This document shows, piece by piece, positions 20,665 through 28,683 of a stretch of 64,000 nt of DNA; the first letter of the stretch is position 1; every line of letters begins with the position of its first letter. This stretch comes from an uncultured Candidatus Melainabacteria bacterium (GTDB lineage: Bacteria; Cyanobacteriota; Vampirovibrionia; Gastranaerophilales; Gastranaerophilaceae), in the NCBI GenBank assembly GCA_949841365.1, contig CATKZI010000001.1, positions 62,001-126,000 on the forward strand, in the 5' to 3' direction. The position numbers and the translations under genes are program-made. The notes below the pieces were generated by a model. That model ran no database searches, had not been told where the DNA came from, and worked only from the letters and a program-made list of their open reading frames with translations.

Positions 20665-21420
20665 TTAATCCTTAATGTCAGAAAATTTACATTCATTAAT
20701 ACAAGGTAATTTAATATTGTATGCACTGAAATTCTTTTCATTGCTTTCAACATTAATCTCGCCGTTATGCGCTTCAATTATTTGTTTAGCAAGATACAAT
20801 CCCAAACCTGAACCGACTTTGTCCATTTTTTCAGACGGAGTTGAATACATATTAAACATATTTTGAAGTTTTTCAAATGACATATAAGGGCTTTCAAACA
20901 CAAGCGAGACAAAAACACTTTCTCTGTCACGCGATTTTTTAACCTCGCAGATTACGTTTGTATTTTCGTAAACGCTTAAGACACAGTAATTTATAAGGTT
21001 TTCAAAAGCCTTCTGCAATTGTGTTTTATCTGCAAAGATATTGTAAAACATTTCTCTTGAGCGCAAAATCACTTTAACATTTTTGTCCTCTAATCTTTTA
21101 GATGCACTTGCAAAACATGCATACATAAAATCAAGCATTTCAACTTTTTCTATATCTAATACAAAATCTTTATTTTCATATTTGTATGTGCTTGTTATCG
21201 TCGAGAGCATCTCATACATATAACGGCAAGAATCTAATGTTGAATTTATTATCTCTTTTTGGGCACTGTTAATACTTCCCATACTTTCGTCCAACAAAAG
21301 TTCTAATGCTCTGATTTGTGCTATTGTCGGAATCTTTAAATCGTGGTTTAAAGTCGAAATATAAGTATCCCTCTGTCTTTTTGCTATCGTTTCCATACCG
21401 GCCATCCTTCTTACATTCAC
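20665..21420 (-). CDS. soluble sensor histidine kinase
   Basis: 251 aa with no membrane segment and no sensor domain. It starts almost directly at the HisKA domain: STLNHDLKIPT places the phospho-accepting His at residue 26. The HATPase_c domain has FADKTQLQKAFENLINYC (N-box region) and GSGLGLYLAKQII (G-box). It autophosphorylates and should pass phosphate to a response regulator, but none is adjacent. Input must come from a partner protein or from the cytoplasm. Confidence 0.85.
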   Translation of the reverse strand: MNVRRMAGMETIAKRQRDTYISTLNHDLKIPTIAQIRALELLLDESMGSINSAQKEIINSTLDSCRYMYEMLSTITSTYKYENKDFVLDIEKVEMLDFMYACFASASKRLEDKNVKVILRSREMFYNIFADKTQLQKAFENLINYCVLSVYENTNVICEVKKSRDRESVFVSLVFESPYMSFEKLQNMFNMYSTPSEKMDKVGSGLGLYLAKQIIEAHNGEINVESNEKNFSAYNIKLPCINECKFSDIKD

Positions 21421-21461
21421 ATACTAAATTAAGATGACAAAAAAAACATTCCCCACATGTC

Positions 21462-22319
21462 CTATTTACATCTGTTTTTGCAAATCGGACTTCCGAAAAA
21501 TAAACGAAATCCCCCAAAAGGCTTTTTCATTGTACAATTAAGCCCCGATGTCATTTCATCGACATTGCAAAGAACCTTATTAGCTTTCTGAATTGTACAC
21601 TGTACCTGAGGCATGGTCTTATTGAGTTCATGAGTCATGAGTTTCATATTCTTGCTCATAATCTGAACATTCCTTGCAGTTGTGTTCATTCTTTCTTCTG
21701 ACAATGCTTTGTTTGCAGAGTTTGAAACTTCGGCAAGGTTATTCGTAGTAGTAGTTAAATTCGACGACGCTTTTACAATATTGGGCTTAACTTCTTCTGC
21801 CATAGAATTAAGAGTTCCAAACAAATCACCAAGAGTTTGAACCGTAATGTTCAGATTTTTTACCGTTTCCGCAAAATCACCCTTAATAGCTTCAAGACTT
21901 TCAGGGTCTTGATTTGCGAGATAAGTTTCAAGTTCCACGGTTGTTTTACCTGCAACCCTGTCACCGTCTTTCAAGAAAAATCCTGACGGTTCTTTCGGAT
22001 AAATAATATCTATATAATCAAACTTTTTATCATGCCTGTCTTTTTCTTTTTTCAGAATAACCCCGACATTTGTCGGCAATCTTAAATCGTGCGGGTGAAG
22101 CCACAGAGTTACGATTGTTGCAGTATAATCATCATTTGGGCGAACACGCACAACTTTTCCGATTTTAAACCCGTTATAATAAATCGGAGCTCTGTCATGA
22201 AACGGTCTTAAATTATGAAATTCAGCGGTTACAAAAGTGCTTGTTTTATAAATATAATATGATGCGCCCAAACACATCAAAAGCGCTATTAATATCAAAG
22301 ATTTATACAAATTATTCAT
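21462..22319 (-). CDS. MCE/MlaD-domain membrane-anchored lipid-transport protein
   Basis: 285 aa from ATG at 22319; an upstream TTG at 22361 is in frame but has no ribosome site and would put polar residues before the anchor. One N-terminal membrane segment (SLILIALLMCLGASYYIY, about 6-23), an MCE domain (about 25-110; FHNLRPFHDRAPIYYNGFKIGKVVRV), then a long helical region (about 125-250). MCE proteins carry phospholipids between inner and outer membranes with an ABC transporter (MlaEF type). No permease or ATPase gene is next to it, so its partners are elsewhere. Confidence 0.88.
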   Translation of the reverse strand: MNNLYKSLILIALLMCLGASYYIYKTSTFVTAEFHNLRPFHDRAPIYYNGFKIGKVVRVRPNDDYTATIVTLWLHPHDLRLPTNVGVILKKEKDRHDKKFDYIDIIYPKEPSGFFLKDGDRVAGKTTVELETYLANQDPESLEAIKGDFAETVKNLNITVQTLGDLFGTLNSMAEEVKPNIVKASSNLTTTTNNLAEVSNSANKALSEERMNTTARNVQIMSKNMKLMTHELNKTMPQVQCTIQKANKVLCNVDEMTSGLNCTMKKPFGGFRLFFGSPICKNRCK

Positions 22320-22390
22320 ATTATAAATTTTATTTATCTTACAATTAAAACACATTCCCAAACAGGATAATTTTATAGTACAATTGAGTT

Positions 22391-22843
22391 ATGAAAAAAT
22401 CGGACAAAGCAAGAGAATTATTCAGAAACGGCTACAATTGCGCTCAATCGGTATTCTGCGCATTTGCTGACGAAGTCGGTATGGATTTTGAAACAGCACT
22501 AAAATTATCCTCATCTTTCGGCGGCGGAATGGGACGTTTGCGAGAAGTGTGCGGAACTGTATCTGCGATACTTATGATTGCAGGGTTAAAATACGGTTAT
22601 ACGTCAAACAATGATGATGAAGCAAAAGGAAATCATTACGCATTAGTACAAGAACTTGCAAAAAAATTTGAAGCAAAACACGGCTCTTTAATCTGCCGTG
22701 AACTTCTTGGACTTAACGTAAAACACGACGACCCTAAGCCTGAAAAAAGAACTGAACAATACTACACAACCCGCCCATGTGAAGAATTCGCGGCATCAGC
22801 AGCTGAAATATTAAGTGATTACATATCAAAACATAAAGCATAA
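22391..22843 (+). CDS. C_GCAxxG_C_C family protein
   Basis: 150 aa. It carries the family's ordered Cys/Gly motifs: NGYNCAQSVFCAF (about 14-26), FGGGMGRLREVCGTVSAILM (about 43-62), LICRELLG and TRPCEEFAASAAEIL. The family is thought to bind a metal or redox cofactor and is common in anaerobes, but the biochemical role is not established. It is transcribed alone, divergent from the MCE gene. Confidence 0.9.
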   Translation: MKKSDKARELFRNGYNCAQSVFCAFADEVGMDFETALKLSSSFGGGMGRLREVCGTVSAILMIAGLKYGYTSNNDDEAKGNHYALVQELAKKFEAKHGSLICRELLGLNVKHDDPKPEKRTEQYYTTRPCEEFAASAAEILSDYISKHKA

Positions 22844-22895
22844 TCTCATTATTTCACTAAAAGAAAATTTTTAATTACCTGAAAGAGTTACTATA

Positions 22896-23675
22896 ATGAA
22901 TGATATCCTAAACAAATTTATTGAAATCCCTGAAGTTCAAGCAATCGCCATAGGCGGTTCAAATACTGCAAAAACATCAGACAGTAGCTCTGATATCGAT
23001 ATTTACATTTTTTCTTCAAACGGAGTTCCACTGCAAAAAAGAGAAGAAATAATCAAAAAAGTATCTTCAAAATACGAAATCGGAGAAGAATACTTCGGCT
23101 CAGGCGACGAATTTTTGTACAACAAAACAAATACCGTGATGGATATGATGTATTGGGACATTAACTGGTTTGAAAATATCGTAGAAAACGTATGGATAAA
23201 ACATTATCCTTCAAACGGTTACACGACTTGTTTTCTCTATACTCTTAAAAACTTTAAAATTATATATGACCCGAATAATTGGCTTACAAATCTGCAAACC
23301 AAAATTAAAACAGAATACCCTCAAGAATTACAAAATAACATTATCAAAAGAAATATGATGCTCATGAAAAATAAACCCTTTGCCTCATACTATGAACAAA
23401 TCGAAAAAGGCATCAAACGCAAAGACATCAACAGCGTAAACCATAGAATTTCTGCATTCCTTGCGAGTTATTTTGATGTAATTTTTGCTATAAACAAACA
23501 ACTTCATCCGGGTGAAAAAAGACTTATAAAATATGCAAAAGACAACTGCAAACTTTTACCAAAAGACTTTGAAAAAAATATTACAAAGTTACTAATCCAA
23601 CCAAATTCCGAAACCTTATCAATACTTGATGAGATGTTTGATAATTTAAGTTTTGTAACAACAGAGATTATATAA
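22896..23675 (+). CDS. nucleotidyltransferase-fold protein
   Basis: 259 aa. The N-terminus has the polymerase-beta-type nucleotidyltransferase motif IAIGGSNTAKTSDSSSDIDIYIF (GGS followed by DxD), a third acidic site in VMDMMYWD, and a helical C-terminal half with RISAFLASYFDVIFAINKQLHPGEKRLIKYA. This resembles DUF4037/aminoglycoside-nucleotidyltransferase-like proteins. The acceptor substrate cannot be deduced, and resistance function should not be assumed. Confidence 0.78.
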   Translation: MNDILNKFIEIPEVQAIAIGGSNTAKTSDSSSDIDIYIFSSNGVPLQKREEIIKKVSSKYEIGEEYFGSGDEFLYNKTNTVMDMMYWDINWFENIVENVWIKHYPSNGYTTCFLYTLKNFKIIYDPNNWLTNLQTKIKTEYPQELQNNIIKRNMMLMKNKPFASYYEQIEKGIKRKDINSVNHRISAFLASYFDVIFAINKQLHPGEKRLIKYAKDNCKLLPKDFEKNITKLLIQPNSETLSILDEMFDNLSFVTTEII

Positions 23676-23676
23676 A

Positions 23677-23717
23677 GCACATTCGAAAAACAAAAAAACT
23701 TTATAAATATAAGGTTA
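23677..23717 (+). promoter_or_regulatory. shared GCA-TATA-AAGG leader, copy 1
   Basis: ATAAAGCACATT, about 22 bp, TATAAATATAAGGTTAGG. GCA at 23677 is 34 bp from AAGG at 23711. The same layout occurs upstream of genes at 25928, 34677, 57106 (minus) and 59640. Confidence 0.5.
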
Positions 23718-23718
23718 G

Positions 23719-24129
23719 GTGGTTTTTAACGTGTTTAAATATTTGGCAAAAAAGTTTAATGTATTCAAAAGTTTTGCAGGGAAATATATTCCAACTCCTG
23801 TCAAAACAGAATACAATACAATGAAAACCGGAATTGACACAATTAGAAATCGTTTTCTGGATAATTACACTCAAGCAAGCAGAAATGCAAGGCTTAGTGG
23901 GGATACAAAGCCATACGCATTTACAAAAGGGTTGACATCTGCTATTTCACAAACCCGCATAAGCAAGAACGAAATTCCATCATTATTTGCAATCGCAGGC
24001 GGTTGCAGTTTTCCATACCCCGGCACAACCGAAGCCGGATATGTTATTGGGAAACTCGTTATAAGTAAACCTGTTTATAATACAGGTAGAAAAGTAGTTT
24101 CTGCATTACCAATATTTCGTAAACCATAA
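23719..24129 (+). CDS. unknown basic protein
   Basis: 136 aa from GTG 23719; a second GTG at 23731 has AGGTGG about 8 bp upstream and may be the true start (132 aa). Not recognised. It is basic and aromatic, with KYLAKKFNVFKSFAGKYIPTP near the start and a Gly/Pro-rich hydrophobic patch FAIAGGCSFPYPGTTEAGYVIGKL near residues 91-114. There is no clear signal peptide. The shared GCA-TATA-AAGG leader groups it with other lineage-specific proteins. tRNA-Thr follows on the opposite strand. Confidence 0.6.
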   Translation: MVFNVFKYLAKKFNVFKSFAGKYIPTPVKTEYNTMKTGIDTIRNRFLDNYTQASRNARLSGDTKPYAFTKGLTSAISQTRISKNEIPSLFAIAGGCSFPYPGTTEAGYVIGKLVISKPVYNTGRKVVSALPIFRKP

Positions 24130-24130
24130 A

Positions 24131-24203
24131 AGCCGATAAAGGGACTTGAACCCTTGACCTGCTCATTACGAATGAGCTGCTCTACCAACTGAGCTATATC
24201 GGC
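24131..24203 (-). tRNA. tRNA-Thr (CGT)
   Basis: 73 nt on the minus strand, acceptor GCCGATA/TATCGGC, D arm GCTC/GAGC, anticodon loop TTCGTAA giving CGT, T arm AAGGG/CCCTT. CCA is not encoded. Confidence 0.95.
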
Positions 24204-24222
24204 AACAGAATAAAAATTCAGA

Positions 24223-24277
24223 GGGTTCTCATCCTCTAATATTTTCAACTTACAAATAATCCAGAGGGGATGGGATT
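24223..24277. repeat. 55-bp direct repeat, distal copy (tRNA-Ser 3' end duplication)
   Basis: Identical over 55 bp to 24392-24446, offset 169 bp. It contains, on the minus strand, the last 16 nt of tRNA-Ser plus about 39 bp of its downstream sequence. Duplication of a tRNA 3' end with intervening foreign-looking DNA is typical of attachment sites or of element insertion. Confidence 0.9.
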
Positions 24278-24280
24278 GTC

Positions 24281-24373
24281 TTACTCATTCGCTATTAACG
24301 GGACTTCGGCTTTTCTTTTCACAAGCTCTGCTTGTTCCAAAGAAAACTCCTACGCCCTGAGCTCACTCGCGCC
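24281..24373 (+). repeat. GC-rich hairpin element (family member A)
   Basis: Lies between the two 55-bp repeats. Starts TTACTC-ATT-CGCTATTAAC, contains nested stems TTTTCTTT/AAAGAAAA and ACAAGC/GCTTGT, and ends GCCCTGAGCTCACTCGC. The start and end blocks recur in the same order at 38389-38451. Confidence 0.6.
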
Positions 24374-24391
24374 GAACCCTTAAAAGACCGT

Positions 24392-24446
24392 GGGTTCTCA
24401 TCCTCTAATATTTTCAACTTACAAATAATCCAGAGGGGATGGGATT
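24392..24446. repeat. 55-bp direct repeat, copy overlapping tRNA-Ser
   Basis: Covers the 3' 16 nt of tRNA-Ser (24431-24446) and 39 bp downstream of it in tRNA orientation. It is the probable original; the copy at 24223 has no tRNA body. Confidence 0.9.
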
Positions 24447-24517
24447 CGAACCCACGGTGGAATTGCTCCCACACAACCTTTCCAAGATTGCACCTTAAAC
24501 CGCTCGGACACCCCTCT
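24431..24517 (-). tRNA. tRNA-Ser (GGA)
   Basis: 87 nt, class II, minus strand. Acceptor AGAGGGG/CCCCTCT with discriminator G, anticodon loop TTGGAAA giving GGA, long variable arm GTGGGAGCAATTCCAC, T arm GTGGG/CCCAT. CCA is not encoded. Confidence 0.95.
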
Positions 24518-24568
24518 TGGTCAAAAATAATTGTACCACAAATATCCGTTTTATGTTAATATCTCTTT

Positions 24569-25840
24569 ATGAAAAAAAATGTTGAAAAAATTTTCAAAGG
24601 ACTAAAAGGCGAAATTTCAATACCCTCCGACAAATCTATCTCGCATAGAGCAGTAATACTCTCATCACTTGCCAAAGGAAAATCAATTATTAAAAACTTT
24701 TCAAAAGGGCAAGACCCGCTTTCAACCTTACAAGTTTGCAAAAATTTAGGAATAGAAACTGAATTTAATGACGATTTAATAATCACATCTACAGGGAAAT
24801 TTTCTGCCCCTGCCACAGAACTCGACTGCGGGAATTCAGGAACAACAATGCGATTTATGGCAGGAGTTCTTGCAGGTCAAAATTTTAATTCAATATTAAC
24901 AGGCGACGAAAGTCTTTCAAAACGCCCGATGAAACGTGTTATAGAACCTTTAACACTTATGGGGGCTGAAATTGTATCTGATAATTTTAGAGCACCTTTA
25001 AACATACTGGGTAAAGAATTACACTGCATAGATTACACATCAAAACTTGCATCAGCACAGGTTAAATCCTGTATTCTACTTGCAGGACTTAGTTGCGAAG
25101 GAAAAACTACTTTTACCGAACCTTATACCTCACGCGACCACACTGAAAGAATGTTGAAATTTATGTGCGCAAACATTTCAACTTGCGGGAACACTACAAC
25201 AATTCAAAAATCAGAGCTAAAACCTCAGACAATCGAAATTTGCGGTGATATTTCATCAGCCGCTTATTTTATCACTGCAGGTTTAATCGTTCCCAATTCC
25301 GAAATCATTCTAAAAAATGTCGGACTTAACCTTACACGCACAGGGATTATTGAAATTGTCAAAAAAATGTGTGGGAATATTGAAATCCTTGACTTGCGTT
25401 CTATATCAGGTGAAGAAGTCGGTGATATTAAAATAAGTTATTCTCAATTGAAAGCCTGCACAATAGAAGGTGAAATTATCCCGAAACTTATAGACGAACT
25501 CCCAATAATAGCGGTTCTTGCAACCCAAGCCGAAGGCACTACAATTGTTAAAGATGCACAGGATTTACGCAATAAAGAAAGCGACAGAATTAAAGCTATT
25601 GTAACTGAACTCAAAAAAATCGGTGCAGATATTGAAGAAACTCAAGATGGTTTTATTATCAACGGAAAAACTGAATTACAAGGCGGATGTGAAGTTAAAA
25701 CATACCACGATCACAGACTTGCAATGAGTTTATATGTTGCAGGTTTAATATGCAAAAACCCGATTTGTATAAACGGTTTTGAATGGGTAAACATTTCTTT
25801 CCCTGAATTTGAAAAACTTTGTAACGATTTATTAAGCTAA
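24569..25840 (+). CDS. aroA: 3-phosphoshikimate 1-carboxyvinyltransferase (EPSP synthase)
   Basis: 423 aa of normal length. Motifs in order: IPSDKSISHRAVI (about 18-30), LDCGNSGTTMRFMAG (about 88-102), RPMKRVIEPL, SAQVKSCILLAGL, LRNKESDRIKAI and YHDHRLAMSLYVAGL. It joins shikimate-3-P and PEP in the cytoplasm, sixth step of chorismate synthesis. The Gly in the NSGTT loop is retained. It is transcribed alone, starting about 50 bp after tRNA-Ser on the opposite strand. Confidence 0.97.
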   Translation: MKKNVEKIFKGLKGEISIPSDKSISHRAVILSSLAKGKSIIKNFSKGQDPLSTLQVCKNLGIETEFNDDLIITSTGKFSAPATELDCGNSGTTMRFMAGVLAGQNFNSILTGDESLSKRPMKRVIEPLTLMGAEIVSDNFRAPLNILGKELHCIDYTSKLASAQVKSCILLAGLSCEGKTTFTEPYTSRDHTERMLKFMCANISTCGNTTTIQKSELKPQTIEICGDISSAAYFITAGLIVPNSEIILKNVGLNLTRTGIIEIVKKMCGNIEILDLRSISGEEVGDIKISYSQLKACTIEGEIIPKLIDELPIIAVLATQAEGTTIVKDAQDLRNKESDRIKAIVTELKKIGADIEETQDGFIINGKTELQGGCEVKTYHDHRLAMSLYVAGLICKNPICINGFEWVNISFPEFEKLCNDLLS

Positions 25841-25854
25841 ATTTTACATGATAA

Positions 25855-25897
25855 GCAATTTTCTTTTCCAAAAATTTTTTATATATACAAGGTTAGG
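25855..25897 (+). promoter_or_regulatory. shared GCA-TATA-AAGG leader, copy 2
   Basis: AAGCAATTTT at 25853, then TATATATACAAGGTTAGG ending at 25897; GCA to AAGG is 34 bp. A second AAGGTAGG sits directly before the ATG (25915-25922). Confidence 0.55.
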
Positions 25898-25927
25898 TTA
25901 AATTAAATTTGGAAAAGGTAGGTTATT

Positions 25928-27001
25928 ATGACAATGGGCACTTCTATGTATGGTTTCAATCCGTATATGAACACAGGATTAAATGCTGATTTTATGTCAA
26001 CAGCAACAGCAAATCCTTATACAAATCCTTATGCTGATCCGTATTCTCAATTGGCAGCACTTCAACAACCAACAGCAGATACATTCCAAAAATCAGAAGG
26101 CGGCTCAGGATTAAACTCAGGTCTTAAGCTTGCAGCAGTCGGCGGTGTTGGCGCAGGTGCAGGAGCTTATTTCTTTGGTGATAAATTAGGTACAACATTC
26201 ACAAAAGATGGTAAAACTTTCTCTGATGATATCTTGAAAGCATTTCAAACTGAAACTCCGGAACAAATTGCGAAAGCAAAACTTCCTGAAGTACTAACCG
26301 GCAAAACTCAAGAAATATTATCCAGATATCATATTAATAATGCAGAACAATTACAAGCAGTTCAACAGTATCTTACAGCAGAAAACCCATCTGCACTTTC
26401 AGAAGAAATAAAAAATCTTGTTCCGGAGCAATATAAAAACAATCCAAATGCTCACAGAAACTATTTAAAGTTACAAAGTGAACTTGGTTCCACAGTAATT
26501 GGACAGGAACAAGCATATAATTCACTATTGGCAGAAGCAAGAACTGGCAACTTGGCTTATCAAACAGAACATCTTACAAATCTTGGCAAACGGAAAACAT
26601 TATTGGAAGGACTTGCAAAAGATGCAAAAACTGATCAGATAAAAGATTTAATCGCTAAAAATCCTGCAGCATTCGGTATTGAAAAAACAGCAGAAGCTGA
26701 AATTCAAGCAGAAGCCAAAACAATAGCAGAAAGATTAGGAAAAGACAAAACTACTGCAGTAAACACAATTACTAATGATATCAAGGCTGTTGAAACTAAT
26801 GTAGGCAACTTACGTAAAACTTTAAACGATCAAGTTGCAGTTCACTGGGATGATACAGCAAAAGCATTCAGAGAAAGTGCGCCAAGCCAATTGAAAAACG
26901 CAACAAAAAGCTTCAAATGGGCTAAAGCAGGAAAATTTGCAGCAATCGCAGCAGGTGCAGGTCTTGTACTCGGATGGATGTTCGGCGGAAATAAATCATA
27001 A
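25928..27001 (+). CDS. unknown protein with C-terminal membrane segment
   Basis: 357 aa, family not recognised. The N-terminus is low-complexity Asn/Tyr/Pro (GFNPYMNTGLN, NPYTNPYADPYSQ), then a Gly/Ala hydrophobic stretch LKLAAVGGVGAGAGAYFFG (about 64-82), a long polar alpha-helical body (about 90-335), and a final hydrophobic segment FAAIAAGAGLVLGWMFGG. The two Gly/Ala segments could be membrane-inserting, with the helical body between them. SD AAGGTAGG is 6 bp before ATG. It belongs to the group of genes with the shared leader. Confidence 0.75.
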   Translation: MTMGTSMYGFNPYMNTGLNADFMSTATANPYTNPYADPYSQLAALQQPTADTFQKSEGGSGLNSGLKLAAVGGVGAGAGAYFFGDKLGTTFTKDGKTFSDDILKAFQTETPEQIAKAKLPEVLTGKTQEILSRYHINNAEQLQAVQQYLTAENPSALSEEIKNLVPEQYKNNPNAHRNYLKLQSELGSTVIGQEQAYNSLLAEARTGNLAYQTEHLTNLGKRKTLLEGLAKDAKTDQIKDLIAKNPAAFGIEKTAEAEIQAEAKTIAERLGKDKTTAVNTITNDIKAVETNVGNLRKTLNDQVAVHWDDTAKAFRESAPSQLKNATKSFKWAKAGKFAAIAAGAGLVLGWMFGGNKS

Positions 27002-27022
27002 TAATCAACCCCTAATATAATC

Positions 27023-27051
27023 AAAAGCAAGGTTACACACCTTGCTTTTTT
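27023..27051 (+). terminator. terminator after the 357-aa protein gene
   Basis: AGCAAGGT (27026-27033) and ACCTTGCT (27039-27046) pair across TACAC, followed by TTTTT. Confidence 0.9.
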
Positions 27052-27076
27052 GCTTTGCTTCAAATAAAATTAGCTT

Positions 27077-28510
27077 ATGAAAGTTACAGCTTTGTCTTTC
27101 AAACAGGGATATTACAAAAAACAAAACAATCACAAGGTCTCTAATAAAACACAAACTTCAACTGCGCCTGTATTCAAAGATTTTGGCGACAGACATTTGC
27201 TGTTGTCTTTTAAGGGGTATTACGGCGACCAACAGCCATTGAAAAAACTTTTTTGGATTAGTACAAACAGAAATGATGTATACGAAGATAATTGGACAAA
27301 TGAGCGTATTTACCGTGCAGGCATGACAAAATGGGTAAACGCATCACCTGCAGAACTTTTAACCAGAACTCCCGAGCAAGTAATTCAATCTGTTTGTACA
27401 TTAACAAAACCAAACAGCCAATATCCGGGAATACCTTCATATATTCCATCTCCGGATTATGGTGACAAATGGGGCAGACATGCAAATTATATTGAAATAA
27501 ATCCGCGTCTTTGTGCAAAATACGATGGAGACAGAGTCTCAGAAGGGCTTTTTGGGGTTATGAAACTTATCCCCGCAATTCCTCCGCACTGCGGAAAAGG
27601 TGCAAACTGTATTATTCTTTCACAGCTTTATCCTGCAATCGAAGGTGACGGAAGCGTTTTTGACGGTTCACTTTATTGTACAAATCTTCACAGCGGAATC
27701 AGCAACACCCTAACATCCCCAGGACTTTTTGGAAAAATGGGGGCTGATGAACAGGTAAAAGCATTTAATGACCTTGCCCATCTGCACGGTTTAAAAACAG
27801 GTATAAGACTTCCGCTGTCTGCAGGGCAATTAAAAGTTCAGGGTCGAGAATTCAATTGGTATGACCACGAAAAAGCTTATATCGATGCGTGCGTTTGGGC
27901 TGTAGATTTAGGATTTGATGCAATATTTTTTGACAGTGCCAAACATATAATTGATTACGACGGCTATATGGGGCATGGTGAGCTTCCAAACGAGAAACAA
28001 ATGGCATATATTCTATACAAAATACGAAATCAAACAGGCAGAAACGACCTATCATTTATCGGAGAAAAATGCAACAATGATTACCGCTATAAAGAAATGG
28101 GCTTTACGGCAGGCACTGACTGGGGCAGGGCAGATGATATTTCAAGCGTAAAATATGAATCCGAAAGACAAGCATATAACAGAGAATACGCAGGAGGTCC
28201 ACAGGTTTCCGACGACAATGATTACGGAGGATTAAGATTTGAGGACAGATTGAACAGAATTAATTCATGCCTGTGGGGATACGATAACAGATATAATAAA
28301 CTGCCTACATTTATGCAGATTAATGATATTTTTCCGCTTTCACCGTATCTTAATACGCATGAAATAATGATGCATCCGAAAAAAATGAGCGGTTCTGATG
28401 CTTGGACAGATTGTGAACGCCACTGGGCAGGAGTATTTAACACATCCCACGAAGCAAGAGAATACACCAATTCCGTTTATCATATTTTTGAAAATGCAAT
28501 AATTAAATAA
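27077..28510 (+). CDS. alpha-amylase-superfamily (GH13-like) barrel protein
   Basis: 477 aa, no signal peptide. The first 55 residues are polar and lineage-specific. From there the protein reads like a TIM barrel: FNDLAHLHGLKTGIRLPLS (beta4-like), AVDLGFDAIFFDSAKHI (about 275-290; Asp in the position of the GH13 nucleophile), LSFIGEKCN (candidate acid Glu), and TFMQINDIFPLSPYLNTHEIM near the C-terminus. The usual four GH13 regions are only partly conserved, so substrate and even activity are uncertain. It could be a glycogen or oligosaccharide enzyme alongside malQ (36439), or a degenerate barrel. Confidence 0.6.
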   Translation: MKVTALSFKQGYYKKQNNHKVSNKTQTSTAPVFKDFGDRHLLLSFKGYYGDQQPLKKLFWISTNRNDVYEDNWTNERIYRAGMTKWVNASPAELLTRTPEQVIQSVCTLTKPNSQYPGIPSYIPSPDYGDKWGRHANYIEINPRLCAKYDGDRVSEGLFGVMKLIPAIPPHCGKGANCIILSQLYPAIEGDGSVFDGSLYCTNLHSGISNTLTSPGLFGKMGADEQVKAFNDLAHLHGLKTGIRLPLSAGQLKVQGREFNWYDHEKAYIDACVWAVDLGFDAIFFDSAKHIIDYDGYMGHGELPNEKQMAYILYKIRNQTGRNDLSFIGEKCNNDYRYKEMGFTAGTDWGRADDISSVKYESERQAYNREYAGGPQVSDDNDYGGLRFEDRLNRINSCLWGYDNRYNKLPTFMQINDIFPLSPYLNTHEIMMHPKKMSGSDAWTDCERHWAGVFNTSHEAREYTNSVYHIFENAIIK

Positions 28511-28537
28511 AAAACAGGCATAAAGCCTGTTTTTTAT
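28511..28537 (+). terminator. terminator after the GH13-like gene
   Basis: ACAGGC (28514-28519) and GCCTGT (28525-28530) pair across ATAAA, with an A run before and a T run after, so it may serve tRNA-Lys on the minus strand as well. Confidence 0.85.
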
Positions 28538-28539
28538 TT

Positions 28540-28612
<73 letters not shown>

Positions 28613-28683
28613 ATGCAATTTAAATTATACAACTTTATTTTAAATTTGCAATAAAATATTTTTTAAAGTATTATAAATATAAT

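Noticed and set aside
24278..24391. Integrase or cargo gene between the tRNA-Ser repeats
   Set aside because: Only 114 bp are present, with hairpins and no reading frame of useful length.
24332..24559. 75-codon open frame across tRNA-Ser
   Set aside because: It is a translation of the antisense strand of tRNA-Ser and the repeat; text such as GWDSNPR is the usual false product of tRNA genes.
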